From Streptomyces sp. cg36 (GTDB lineage Bacteria > Actinomycetota > Actinomycetes > Streptomycetales > Streptomycetaceae): a stretch of DNA of 64,000 nt. Each line of letters begins with the position of its first letter. The first letter of the stretch is position 1. The translations under genes and the position numbers were made by a program. Shown one piece after another: positions 1 through 8,961 of the stretch. The stretch lies in NCBI RefSeq assembly GCF_041080675.1, contig NZ_CP163520.1:372001-436000 (forward strand), read 5' to 3'. A model generated the notes under the pieces. That model had not been told where the DNA came from. It saw nothing but the letters and a program-made list of their open reading frames with translations, and did not search any database.

Positions 1-1
1 C

Positions 2-1312
2 TGGGGCGAGCTGACCGGCCGCCGCCGCGAGCTGTTCGCGGACGTCCTGGCCGCGGTCGCGGTGGCCGCGGCGCGGATGAGTGTGTCCCTCGCCCAGGCG
101 GACGCCCTCCTCGCGCGCTACGACGCGCTGCCCCCGGCCACCACCGACGCGGACCGCTTCTCGCTCCTGGAGCAGGCCGAGCGGCTGCTGACCACCAAGC
201 CGACCAGTCCGCGCCCGGCGCGCCCCGCCCAGCTGCGCACGACGCTCACCAGCCGCCGGACGGCGTTCAACAACCGCCTGCGCGACCTCAAGGACGTGGC
301 CCGCACCACCACGACCACGCTGAGCGGACTGCTGGCCCGGGTCGCCGCGCTGCTGCCGCTCTCCGCCTTCGATCCGGTGGGACTCGACCTGACGCCGTTC
401 GGCGACGAGGTCGTCGCCCTCGGCCGTGACCTGCTCGGCCGGGCACAGGCGTTGAAGAAGGACACCGACGAGAGGATCGCGGCGGCGGACGCGGCGCTCC
501 TCACCTACGACGCGGCGGTCACCGGTCCCGACCGGGTCCGGGCCGCGGCGGACGCCCTCAAGGCACTGCTCGGCCAAGACGTCCTCGCCGTACCGGAGTT
601 CACCCCGTCCGACCAGCTGGCGGCGGACTGGAAGAAGGCCCGCGACGACAGCGCCCGGATCGTCAGACACCTCGGCGACGACTTCGCCCGGGACTTCCCC
701 GTCGACGACTGGGTGCACGGCATGGCGCGGGTGCGCGAGAAGCTCCGCCTGTGGGAGAAGGCCGTCGCCGTCGCGGACGCCCTGCGCGGTCCCGGCGGGC
801 TGCTCAGCGACATCGTCGGCTGGCAGGAACCCGCCCTCACGCCCGTCCAGTTGCCCTACCGGGCCGACGACCACTGGCTGGCGATGGAGTTCAAGACGGG
901 CACCCGGATCGTGGAGGACCGGCTGCTGTTCACCGCGCACTACGCCGCCGAGCCCCTGCTGGGCACGGCCCAGCGCTGCGGGCTGCTCCTGGACGAGTGG
1001 AGCGAGGTGATCCCCGCCGAGCGCGAGACCACCGGGATCGCCGTCAACATCGACCGCCCCGACTCCGAGCCGCCCCAGGCGCTGCTCCTGGTCGTCCCTC
1101 CGGTGAAGGGCCAGACCTGGCGGCCGGACGACCTGCTGGCCGCCGTCAACGAAACCCTCGACCTCGCCAAGGTCCGGGCGGTCGAACCCCAGCACCTGGA
1201 CGACACGGCGTACGCGCAGCTGCTGCCCGCCACCGTGCTTTCGGCGACCCGTCAGCCCATCACCATCAGCACGGATCTCGCGATCTCCAACCTGCGCTGG
1301 AAGGCCCCATGA
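2..1312 (+). CDS. Unrecognised protein, 5'-truncated by the window edge
   Basis: The frame is open from the first bases of the window, so the N-terminus lies outside it; a GTG at 62 is an internal codon rather than a convincing start because no Shine-Dalgarno sequence precedes it. The visible 436 residues are soluble, rich in Ala, Leu, Arg and Asp, with long predicted helices in the first half and a more beta-rich C-terminal third. No signal peptide, membrane segment or catalytic motif was recognised. The stop overlaps the next start by 4 bases (ATGA), so the two genes are translationally coupled and probably act together. I do not recognise the family and assign no function. Confidence 0.75.
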   Translation, partial: WGELTGRRRELFADVLAAVAVAAARMSVSLAQADALLARYDALPPATTDADRFSLLEQAERLLTTKPTSPRPARPAQLRTTLTSRRTAFNNRLRDLKDVARTTTTTLSGLLARVAALLPLSAFDPVGLDLTPFGDEVVALGRDLLGRAQALKKDTDERIAAADAALLTYDAAVTGPDRVRAAADALKALLGQDVLAVPEFTPSDQLAADWKKARDDSARIVRHLGDDFARDFPVDDWVHGMARVREKLRLWEKAVAVADALRGPGGLLSDIVGWQEPALTPVQLPYRADDHWLAMEFKTGTRIVEDRLLFTAHYAAEPLLGTAQRCGLLLDEWSEVIPAERETTGIAVNIDRPDSEPPQALLLVVPPVKGQTWRPDDLLAAVNETLDLAKVRAVEPQHLDDTAYAQLLPATVLSATRQPITISTDLAISNLRWKAP

Positions 1313-3180
1313 CTGAGCCCCGTATCGACAAGCTCCGGGCGGCGCTCGACGGCCGCGAGGCCCCGACCGTCGGCCTGTGGAACCGCCTTGAGGGCAGGCC
1401 GCGCACCACCGACTTCGCCCGGGCGCTGCGGGCCGAGGTCCGCGACCCGCTGTGGATGCTCACCCGGCAGTGGCAGCTCGGCGAGTTCCGGGGCGCGGAC
1501 GCCGGATCCCCGGTGACCGTGACGTACTCGGTCGACACCACCACGCCGAGCCGGTTCCGTCCCGCCGGGGGCGCCGTCGAACCGCTGCCCGCCGACCGGC
1601 CGCTGGAGACGGTCGCCGAGCGGCGCGCCCTGCCGTTCGCGTTCGGCGCCGACCGGATCGCCTTCGACCTGCGGCTGGCCATCGGCCGCCGCTGGATGAA
1701 GCTCCTCGCCCAGAACCTGCTCCTCAACATCGTCAGCCTGAACGTGCGCCAGAAGTACATCGCGCGCTACCCCATCGCCCTCCCCGACCCGACCGCCGAC
1801 GCCGACACCCCCCGGGTGGCGCACCCGGAGGTCTGGTCGACGATGCAGGCGCTGGCGGGGCGGCGGATGGACGGGTACGAGTTCTACCGGTTCCTCAAGG
1901 GCGGCGGGGCGGCGTACGACGGCATCAGCGGGCTGCTCGGGCTGCACCGCACCGAGCTGGTGCGCCTGGGCAAGCGGCTGGTCGACTGGTTCGACGCGCT
2001 GATCGACCAGCCCGCCGAGAACCCCGGCACCCACACCACCAACGCCACCTGGGACCCCCGCAGGCTCGAACACCGCTTCTCCGTCTCGGCCCGCCCGCCC
2101 GAGGGCGGCACCGCCACCGAGAAGGTCCTCACCGTACGGGAGTACCCCGGGGGAACCCTCGACTGGCACGCCTTCTCGATCGACCCCGCCGGGCCGCTCG
2201 GCGGCACCGGGCCCGCCGCCGCGTCCCTGCACCGCACGGTCTTCCCCGCCCCCGTCCGCTTCTCCGGCATGCCGCTGCCCCGCTGGTGGGCGCTGGAGGA
2301 CGAGCGCACCAACTTCGCCGCGGTGCGGCCGGACAGCACCGACCTGGCGCGGCTGGTCTTCCTGGAGTTCGCCCTGGTCTACAGCAACGACTGGTACCAG
2401 CTCCCCTGCGACCTGCCCGCCGGAACCCTGGCGTCGATCAAGGGGCTGGCGGTGACCGACGTCTTCGGGCAGCAGCGGTGGATCACGCCCGCGGGTTCGG
2501 GCAGCGACGCGGACTGGCAGCGCTGGACGATGTTCACCCTCGACACGATCGGCGACGACGACGTCTCCGCGGACACCAGCCTGCTGCTGCCGCCGAGCGT
2601 GCCCAAGGTCGCCGAGGGCCCGGTCCTGGAGGAGGTGGCCCTCATCCGCGACGAGAGCGCGAACATGGTGTGGGGCGTGGAGCAGTCCGTGCGCCTGGCC
2701 ACGGGCGAGGCACGGCGGGGCAGTGAGGTCGCCGCCGAGATCCTCGCCCACCGGCTGCTGCTCCATCCCCCGGCCGCGCCCCCGCCTCCGGCCGCGCCGG
2801 TCGCGTACAAGGCGATGAATTCGGTGCCCGAGAACTGGATCCCCTTCATTCCCGTGCACACTCCCGGTCAGAACCGCGACATCCAGTTGCAGCGCGCCGC
2901 CATGCCGAGCGTCGTCGACGGCAAACCGGTCCACCCGCGTACGTCACTGCTGCGCGAGGGGTTCGACGCGGGGCTCCAGTACTTCGTCAACGAGGAGGAG
3001 GTACCGCAGTCCGGCACCAGGATCACCGTCTCCTACAACCGCACCCGCTGGCGCGACGGCCGCGTCGCGGTGTGGCTCAGCGCCCAGCGCTCGGTGGGCC
3101 GCGGCGAGGGCTCCAGCGGTCTGGCCTTCGACTTCCTCACCGACACGACCCCGCCGGGGCCGCCGGGACCCACCGCCTGA
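1309..3180 (+). CDS. Unrecognised 623-residue protein coupled to the upstream gene
   Basis: The ATG overlaps the preceding stop codon, which fixes the start. The protein is soluble, with no signal peptide or transmembrane segment. Its N-terminal 60 residues carry a Trp/Gln-rich segment (DPLWMLTRQWQLGEF near residues 45-60) that looks conserved, followed by aromatic-rich alpha/beta sequence and a Pro-rich linker near residues 485-495. The last 110 residues look beta-rich. I have an impression of similar proteins in multi-gene loci of other bacteria, but cannot name a family, and no phage-tail or injection-system component is visible here to support such a role. A hairpin directly downstream suggests the operon ends with this gene. 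Confidence 0.8.
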   Translation: MTEPRIDKLRAALDGREAPTVGLWNRLEGRPRTTDFARALRAEVRDPLWMLTRQWQLGEFRGADAGSPVTVTYSVDTTTPSRFRPAGGAVEPLPADRPLETVAERRALPFAFGADRIAFDLRLAIGRRWMKLLAQNLLLNIVSLNVRQKYIARYPIALPDPTADADTPRVAHPEVWSTMQALAGRRMDGYEFYRFLKGGGAAYDGISGLLGLHRTELVRLGKRLVDWFDALIDQPAENPGTHTTNATWDPRRLEHRFSVSARPPEGGTATEKVLTVREYPGGTLDWHAFSIDPAGPLGGTGPAAASLHRTVFPAPVRFSGMPLPRWWALEDERTNFAAVRPDSTDLARLVFLEFALVYSNDWYQLPCDLPAGTLASIKGLAVTDVFGQQRWITPAGSGSDADWQRWTMFTLDTIGDDDVSADTSLLLPPSVPKVAEGPVLEEVALIRDESANMVWGVEQSVRLATGEARRGSEVAAEILAHRLLLHPPAAPPPPAAPVAYKAMNSVPENWIPFIPVHTPGQNRDIQLQRAAMPSVVDGKPVHPRTSLLREGFDAGLQYFVNEEEVPQSGTRITVSYNRTRWRDGRVAVWLSAQRSVGRGEGSSGLAFDFLTDTTPPGPPGPTA

Positions 3181-3188
3181 GCGGCTCG

Positions 3189-3224
3189 CTCCGCACCGGC
3201 CGGGGTGTCGGTGCCGGGGCGGAG
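3189..3224 (+). terminator. GC-rich hairpin closing the first operon
   Basis: The arms CTCCGC (3189-3194) and GCGGAG (3219-3224) pair, and the stem continues inward with CCGGC/GCCGG after one mismatch. There is no T run, as is usual for Streptomyces terminators. It begins 8 bases after the stop of the upstream gene. Confidence 0.6.
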
Positions 3225-3420
3225 GCATACCGGAGGCACACCCTTTTCCCTTGGCCGGCGCGGCGGCCCGGGTTCTCATGGTGGAACGCAACCGATTCAG
3301 CGGCGTCAGCAGAATCTCGAACATGCGACCACCGATGAATCGCCGCCCTTTTCGGCGATTTCCCCTTTCCGGCCGCATTTCGTTTTTCGGACGCACGGCG
3401 GCAGGAATGGAGACAGACCC

Positions 3421-3945
3421 ATGTACTCGACCATTCGCCCCGGATACCGGCGCATCGTGCGCTCCTCCCCCGTCCACTGCCTTCCCCTGGAACCCGGGTC
3501 CGCCGGAGCGGCCCGCCGGTACGTGGCCGCCTTCCTCGGCGGCGCCCGGCACGGCGCCCTCGCCCGAGGCGGCGCCCTGGAGGAGGACACCCTCCTGGTC
3601 GTCTCCGAACTGGTGACCAACGCGGTCCGCCACGGCGCGGGCCCGATCTGGCTCTGTCTGCGGCACGTCACGCAGAGCGACGGCCGCGAGGCGCTGCACC
3701 TCCTCGTCGGCGACCACGGCCCGGGCTGCGATCTCGACGCCCTGCCGACCGGCCCGTCCACCGACGCCACCTCGGGCCGGGGGCTCGGCATCGTCGACGC
3801 GCTGGCCAGTGCCTGGGGATCGACGCGGGCGAGGAACCACCACGTCATGTGGGCCAGCCTGCGGATCGTGCCGTCGGCGAGCGCCGCTCCGCCGCCCCCG
3901 AGGCCCGCCGCTCCGGCGCGCGCCCTGCTCGCGACCACCGGCTGA
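3421..3945 (+). CDS. ATP-binding regulator of the RsbW/anti-sigma kinase type
   Basis: This 174-residue cytoplasmic protein has a single GHKL ATPase domain. The N-box is ELVTNAVRHG (residues 63-72), the G1 box is DHGPG (98-102) and the G2 region is GRGLGIVD (119-126). A Pro/Ala-rich tail of about 20 residues follows. Such stand-alone ATPases in Streptomyces usually bind or phosphorylate anti-anti-sigma partners, but no partner is encoded next to it, so the target is unknown. The ATG at 3421 is chosen because GGAG lies 8 bases upstream and the preceding open frame has no comparable site. It forms a single-gene unit. Confidence 0.85.
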   Translation: MYSTIRPGYRRIVRSSPVHCLPLEPGSAGAARRYVAAFLGGARHGALARGGALEEDTLLVVSELVTNAVRHGAGPIWLCLRHVTQSDGREALHLLVGDHGPGCDLDALPTGPSTDATSGRGLGIVDALASAWGSTRARNHHVMWASLRIVPSASAAPPPPRPAAPARALLATTG

Positions 3946-4092
3946 GCCGCCCCGCCCGAGCGCGCCGGCAGGCTTCGCGCATTCGGGTGCACTCCGCGCT
4001 CCCCGCTCCAGGGGTCGGCCACGGCCCCGTCCGCACCGTGCATGGTGGTGGCGGAGACCGTGGCAGGTGTGGCGGCTGACGAGGAGATTCGC

Positions 4093-5718
4093 ATGCGAAC
4101 GCTGGCCCACAGAACGGGAGTCGGCGCGGTGGGATCGGTGCTCGCACTGGTCCTGACCGCCTGTGGAGGCACGGACAGCCCCTCCGGCGAGGCCAGGATC
4201 GTGAGCGCTTCGTGGGGCGACCCGCAGAAACCGCTGGAGCCGGCCAACACGTATGAGACGCGGGGCGGCGCGGCGCTGGACATGATCTTCCGGGGGCTGA
4301 AGAAGTACGACCCCGGGACCGGGAGCGCACACAACTGGGTCGCCGACTCGATCACCACGACCGACCAGCGGAACTACACGATCCGGCTCAAGAAGGGCTG
4401 GACCTTCTCCAACGGCGAGCCCGTGACCGCGCACTCGTTCGTGGATGCCTGGAACTACGGCGCACTGGGGACGAACGAGCAGGTCGGAGCGTCGTTCTTC
4501 GCCTACATCGAGGGCTACGACAAGGTGCACCCCGCCTCCGGAGCGCCGCTCGCCCGCACCCTGTCGGGCCTGACCGTGAAGGACGAGCGCACCTTCACCG
4601 TGCGCCTCTCCCAGAAGTTCTCCCTGTGGCCCGACACCCTCGGCTCATGGGCCTACTTCCCTCTGCCCAGGGTCTTCTTCACCGACCACGCCACATGGCT
4701 GCGGAAGCCCATCGGCAACGGCCCCTACCGGGTCGCCTCGTACACCAGGGGCGAGCTGATGAGGCTGCGGACCTGGAAGGGCTACCCGGGCCCCGACAGG
4801 GCCCGCAACGGCGGAGTCGACCTGCGGGTGTACACCGACACCCACACCGCCTACACCGACCTGCTGGCGGGCAACGTGGACGTGGTCCACGACATTCCGG
4901 CGGTCGATCTGGAGAACGCCGGACCGGACCTGGGGCGGCGGTTCGTCAACCAGCCCGCCGGAGTGCTGGTCACCCTCGGCTTCCCGATGTACGACCCCCG
5001 CTGGGCGGGCCCCGACCACGCGGACCTGCGCCGGGGCGTTTCGATGGCCGTCGACCGCGCCGCGATCACGCAGCGGATCTTCCACGGCACCCGGGTCCCC
5101 GCCACCGACTGGACCACACCCGTGCTCGGTACGGGCGGCGGCCATCGGCCGGGGCTGTGCGGCACGGCCTGCTCGTACCGGCCCGCCGAGGCCGCCAGGC
5201 TGATCGCGGCGGGCGGGGGGCTGCCCGACGGACGGATGAGGATCGTCTACAACGCGGACGTCAGCACCAACCGGGAGTGGGTGGACGCGGTGTGCAACAG
5301 CGTCAACAACACGCTCGACGACAGCCACGCCTGTGTCGGCGAGCCGGTCCCCACCTTCGCGCAGTTCCGCGACCGGGTCACGAACAGGACCCTGTCCCAG
5401 CCGTTCTCGTACGCCGGGCAGATGGACTACCCGCTGATCCAGGACTTCCTGCAGCCGAACTACCGCACCGGCGGCGCCGCCAACGACACGGGCTTCCACG
5501 AACCGCGCTTCGACGCCCTGGTCGACCGGGCCAACGCGGCCGGCACCCGCGGCGCGGCGGTCAGCGGATTCCAGGAGGCCGAGCGGATCCTGGCCCAGCA
5601 GATGCCGTCCGTTCCCCTCTGGTACCAGAACGGTACGGCGGGCTACTCCCCCCGTCTCTCCGACGTCTCGCTCACTCCGTTCGGCGTCCCCGACTACGGC
5701 CGGATCAGGGTGGGCTGA
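4093..5718 (+). CDS. Oligopeptide-type ABC transporter substrate-binding lipoprotein
   Basis: The 541-residue protein begins with a lipoprotein signal peptide with lipobox LTAC, placing the lipidated cysteine at residue 24. The rest matches the SBP_bac_5 (OppA/DppA) fold, including the early segment GAALDMIFRGLKKYDP and the KKGWTFSNGEPVTAHSFVDAW stretch. It would capture peptides or similar ligands at the outer face of the membrane and deliver them to an ABC permease. No permease or ATPase gene lies nearby, so it is an orphan binding protein that must use a distant transporter or act as a sensor. ATG 4093 is preferred over GTG 4042 because GAGGAG lies 6-11 bases upstream and the signal peptide then starts correctly. 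Confidence 0.9.
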   Translation: MRTLAHRTGVGAVGSVLALVLTACGGTDSPSGEARIVSASWGDPQKPLEPANTYETRGGAALDMIFRGLKKYDPGTGSAHNWVADSITTTDQRNYTIRLKKGWTFSNGEPVTAHSFVDAWNYGALGTNEQVGASFFAYIEGYDKVHPASGAPLARTLSGLTVKDERTFTVRLSQKFSLWPDTLGSWAYFPLPRVFFTDHATWLRKPIGNGPYRVASYTRGELMRLRTWKGYPGPDRARNGGVDLRVYTDTHTAYTDLLAGNVDVVHDIPAVDLENAGPDLGRRFVNQPAGVLVTLGFPMYDPRWAGPDHADLRRGVSMAVDRAAITQRIFHGTRVPATDWTTPVLGTGGGHRPGLCGTACSYRPAEAARLIAAGGGLPDGRMRIVYNADVSTNREWVDAVCNSVNNTLDDSHACVGEPVPTFAQFRDRVTNRTLSQPFSYAGQMDYPLIQDFLQPNYRTGGAANDTGFHEPRFDALVDRANAAGTRGAAVSGFQEAERILAQQMPSVPLWYQNGTAGYSPRLSDVSLTPFGVPDYGRIRVG

Positions 5719-7102
5719 CCGCGAGCGGTGTCGTGGTACGGGTGTGCCTGCTCTGGAGGAAGTCCCGTACCGCGGGTGTGGGGTCGACGCCTTCGAGGAT
5801 GTCGAGCAGGTGCCGGAAGTGGGATTCCACGCAGTACGAAGGGAATTCCTCCAGCGTCTCGGGCACGCTCCGGACCCACTCCACGGCCGTCGCGCCGTCG
5901 CCCGCGCTGGCGTGCGCCAAGGCGATGTGCACCCTGGTGAGGGCGTTCTCGCGGTCCGCCATCTCCGTGGTGGCGCTCCCGTCGTACAGCGGCAGCAGGT
6001 GTTCGAGGGCTTTGTCCGTGGCGCCCAGATAGGCGTGGGCGAAGCCTTCCTGGAGCCGGACGGACTCCAGGTTCACCCACTCCGTGCAGTCCAGGTCGTC
6101 GTCGTGCCGCTCGGCGGCGAACAGGTCGTACGTCGTGTCGACGTGGCGTGCCACGGCCTCCGCGTCCCCGCCCATGCCGTCGACCATGGCCTGGGTGCTG
6201 GACAGGCAGGCCAGCATGCGAGGGCTGGGCCGGGCGGACGCGCACAGACGCCGTGCGGCGTCCAGGAGTTCGCAGGTGCCGGGCAGGTCCCACAGGTCGA
6301 TCTTCTGTTTCGCGGCGACGAGCATCGCGTACGCGCCGCGCCGGCTGTCATCCGCGGCGGCGGCGCAGCGCATGCTGGCGAGGAAGGCCGACTGGGCCCG
6401 CGTCTGGTCGCCGGACTCCACGGCGAGCCATCCGGCGAACGTGGCGGCGTCCGAGGCCAGGCCGAGCAGGCGCAGCCCGGTGGGCTGGTCGCAGGTGGCG
6501 TTGCGTATCAGGTCCGAGAGCATCCGCAGCTCCGTGTCCGCCAGCGGCTGGACCGGCAGGCCGCCGATGGCCGCGTAGAGCTGGTGCAGCTGTCTCTGGC
6601 GCTCCTCCAGGACGTTGACGGTCGAGCCGGAGACGCGCTGCCCGCGGTCCACGGGCAGCCACTCGGCACCGGCGGCCCCGTCGAACCAGGCGGCGGACAG
6701 GTCGGCGATGCCGTCCGGGCTGGACAGCACCCGGTACCGGTGCTCCGTCGTCCTGGGCGAGGCGTGGGCGACGCGGTCCATGGCGGCGACGGCGGAGCCG
6801 TGGGTCCACGGCGCGGTCAGCAGGTCGGAGTGGCCGGTGGCGGTGTACAGCCAGTCGGGCCAGCCGAGCCGCTCCACGTCCGCGTGCGGTACGCCGTGGA
6901 CGGAGGCGATGGCCAGCTGGGCGCTGGCCTCGGGGGTGACCCGGCCGGATTCCCAGCGTGCGACCTTCTCGCGGCGGGCGGCCATCGCGCCGAAGCCGAG
7001 TTCGGCGTGCGTGCGGGCGACGAGCAGCGCGTACGCGCCGTGGGTGAGGCCCTTCTCCTCGCGCAGCTGGGCCAGCGGATGCCTGATTCTCTGCATGTTC
7101 AC
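5705..7102 (-). CDS. XRE-family regulator with a helical repeat C-terminal domain
   Basis: The protein of 465 residues starts with a helix-turn-helix domain (about residues 8-65, ending AARREKVARWESGRV). About 350 residues of alpha-helical, TPR-like sequence follow. This architecture is common in Streptomyces DNA-binding regulators that respond to an unknown ligand or peptide. GGGAGG lies 5 bases before GTG 7102 and 11 bases before the alternative ATG 7096, so either start is possible. The 3' end overlaps that of the convergent substrate-binding protein gene by 14 bases, leaving no room for a terminator between them. Target genes are unknown. Confidence 0.85.
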   Translation of the reverse strand: MNMQRIRHPLAQLREEKGLTHGAYALLVARTHAELGFGAMAARREKVARWESGRVTPEASAQLAIASVHGVPHADVERLGWPDWLYTATGHSDLLTAPWTHGSAVAAMDRVAHASPRTTEHRYRVLSSPDGIADLSAAWFDGAAGAEWLPVDRGQRVSGSTVNVLEERQRQLHQLYAAIGGLPVQPLADTELRMLSDLIRNATCDQPTGLRLLGLASDAATFAGWLAVESGDQTRAQSAFLASMRCAAAADDSRRGAYAMLVAAKQKIDLWDLPGTCELLDAARRLCASARPSPRMLACLSSTQAMVDGMGGDAEAVARHVDTTYDLFAAERHDDDLDCTEWVNLESVRLQEGFAHAYLGATDKALEHLLPLYDGSATTEMADRENALTRVHIALAHASAGDGATAVEWVRSVPETLEEFPSYCVESHFRHLLDILEGVDPTPAVRDFLQSRHTRTTTPLAVSPP

Positions 7103-7311
7103 GAGCGCCTCCCGCTGGAGGAAGACCGGTCACGCACGGTGTTCCGGCGGTCGCACCGCCGCCCGGGACGGGCTCGGGGCCTTGCGCGGTGCGGCCTTTC
7201 CCACGGGAGGAGGGGGAGATACGTGCCTCACGGCGGGGCACCACCCCGGCCAGCCCTTTCACCTCATCCAGGTCTTTTCATGATAAGGCGAACACAACGG
7301 GCACGGACCGG

Positions 7312-8073
7312 CTAAACGGCAGGGACGTGCACTGCGGCGAGCACCGGCAGGTGATCCGTTGCGGCTCTCAGATCCCGTTCCAGGACGCCGGGCAGGCCCA
7401 TCGGCACCCCGCACCCCAGCACCCGCACCCCGTCCGTGGCGAAGACGGCGTCGATGCGCTGGAGCGGGTCGCCCAGCCGCGTGGTGTGCTCGCGGCCCCA
7501 CGGCTCCGTCGCCCAGCCGTCCTGCAGGGCGCCCGCCAGCAGACCGAAGGTGCGGCCGTCGGGCCGGTCGTTGAAGTCGCCCCCGACGACGGCGTACGGC
7601 ACCTTCAGCGCCGACAGCCGCTCAAGGAGCAGCCCGCCCTGCGCGTACCGCTCGTCGGCGTCGATGCTCAGATGACAGCTGAGCACACCGAGCCGGGCCC
7701 GCCCGAAGCGCAGCACGGCGGTCGCGAAGCCGCGCTGGTGCAGACCGGGGGTGCGGGGCAGCAGGACGTCCTCGGTGCGCTCGACGTGGGCGCGGAGCGA
7801 GGAGAGGATCATGGGGCCGGAGGCGGTGCCGCCCCCCGAGACGTACACCAGCCCGGAGCTCTTCGCGAGGCGGGCGGCGGCCTTGCGCCAGCGGAAGAAG
7901 CGCGGCGCCTCCTGCACGCAGACCACATCGGGGCGACAGGCCCGGATCACCCGGGCGAGAGCCTCGACGTCGTCGCGCATGGAACGGACGTTGTAGCTGA
8001 GCACGCGCACGACCGCCGAGCCGTCCGGCTCCGTCGCCGACTCGGGCAGATCCCGCACAGTCACCCTCTCCAC
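7312..8073 (-). CDS. Endonuclease/exonuclease/phosphatase (EEP) family hydrolase
   Basis: The 253-residue protein has the EEP (DNase I-like) signature: SYNVRS with Asn28, VCVQEA with the metal-binding Glu55, the GGDFND catalytic segment and a C-terminal TDHLPV with His near 241. The family hydrolyses phosphodiester or phosphomonoester bonds in nucleic acids, inositol phosphates or lipids; the substrate cannot be predicted. No signal peptide is evident. The open frame extends upstream to 8217 but that stretch looks non-coding. GTG 8073 follows an AG-rich stretch; GTG 8064 or 8058 are alternatives. It is divergent from the sigma factor gene. Confidence 0.8.
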   Translation of the reverse strand: MERVTVRDLPESATEPDGSAVVRVLSYNVRSMRDDVEALARVIRACRPDVVCVQEAPRFFRWRKAAARLAKSSGLVYVSGGGTASGPMILSSLRAHVERTEDVLLPRTPGLHQRGFATAVLRFGRARLGVLSCHLSIDADERYAQGGLLLERLSALKVPYAVVGGDFNDRPDGRTFGLLAGALQDGWATEPWGREHTTRLGDPLQRIDAVFATDGVRVLGCGVPMGLPGVLERDLRAATDHLPVLAAVHVPAV

Positions 8074-8281
8074 GCTTCCCCTTCCCACCGCGACCGCGCC
8101 ACGACGTGGGACGCCGCACCGGACCCACCTGTGCAGGCTAGCTCCCCGTTCGGCGCGGACCGTCGTACGGCACACGGCCGGGCCGAAGAAGCCCGGACGC
8201 GGCAGGAAGGGGCACACCGGCCGCCTCCCGTGACCCAGTGCTGGTCGTCCTGGTGGCGGGCGGGCTCGCCACCGCTCTGCT

Positions 8282-8306
8282 GGAACGGTACGTGCCCAAC
8301 TCCGTA
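8282..8306 (+). promoter_or_regulatory. ECF-type promoter upstream of the sigma factor gene
   Basis: GGAAC (8282-8286) and CGTA (8303-8306) are separated by 16 bases, the usual layout of a promoter read by an ECF sigma factor. It lies in the 300-base divergent region 8074-8373 and points at the sigma factor gene, whose ATG is about 68 bases downstream. This suggests autoregulation. The rest of the region shows nothing else I can identify. Confidence 0.5.
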
Positions 8307-8373
8307 ACCCGGGACGCTACTTGTAGGTGAAGCGGGGGCGGACCCCCGTGCCAGCGAGCCGAAGCGGTGAGAC

Positions 8374-8961
8374 ATGGCGGTGCGCCGGTCGAAGAAGCCC
8401 GGGAGCGGGCCGGGTGCGCGCGGCAGACCGGGGGCGTCCCGGCTGAGCCTGGTGGGCGGGGAGACGTACGCCGACTGGGAGGCGATCTACCGGGACAACG
8501 TGGACCGGATCTACCGGGTGATGTTCTCGAAGGTCGGCAACCGCGCCGACGCCGAGGACCTGACCACCGAGGTGTTCCTGGCGGCGCTGCGTCCGCTGCG
8601 GACCTCGGCCACGGTGCCCGAGGTCCGCGCCTATCTGCTGGCGACCGCGCGCACCGTGCTCGCCTCGCACTGGCGGCGCGTGCTCGGCATCGAGGTCACC
8701 CGTCTTCCGGAGGAGCATCCGCAGCGGGAGCCGGAGCCCGAGGAGGTTCCTTCCGACGTGCCGCGCCGGGCCCGTAGCATCCTGGACGCCCTGCCGGACC
8801 GCTACCGGCGCATCCTCGAACTGCGTTTCCTGGACGCCAGTTCGCTCAAGGAGGCGGCTGCCGAACTCGGCGTGTCGGTCGGCAACGCCAAGGTGCTCCA
8901 GTACCGGGCGCTGCGGCACGCCGCGCTGGTGGCGGCGCGGCTGGAAGAGACGGAGGGGTGA
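8374..8961 (+). CDS. ECF-type RNA polymerase sigma factor
   Basis: The 195-residue protein has a sigma region 2 (about residues 34-95, including YRDNVDRIYRVMFSKVG and AEDLTTEVFLAAL) and a sigma region 4 (about 138-185, DALPDRYRRILELRF followed by a helix-turn-helix). It has an Arg/Gly-rich N-terminal extension of about 25 residues. It would direct RNA polymerase to a small regulon. Its stop overlaps the start of the Rieske gene (GTGA), so the two are co-translated. No classical zinc-binding anti-sigma gene follows; the N-terminal cytoplasmic part of the Rieske protein occupies the position where one is expected. Confidence 0.92.
   Translation: MAVRRSKKPGSGPGARGRPGASRLSLVGGETYADWEAIYRDNVDRIYRVMFSKVGNRADAEDLTTEVFLAALRPLRTSATVPEVRAYLLATARTVLASHWRRVLGIEVTRLPEEHPQREPEPEEVPSDVPRRARSILDALPDRYRRILELRFLDASSLKEAAAELGVSVGNAKVLQYRALRHAALVAARLEETEG

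Noticed and set aside
1309..3180. Component of a contractile injection system
   Set aside because: A weak memory of the N-terminal segment only; no sheath, tube, baseplate or ATPase gene is in the window.
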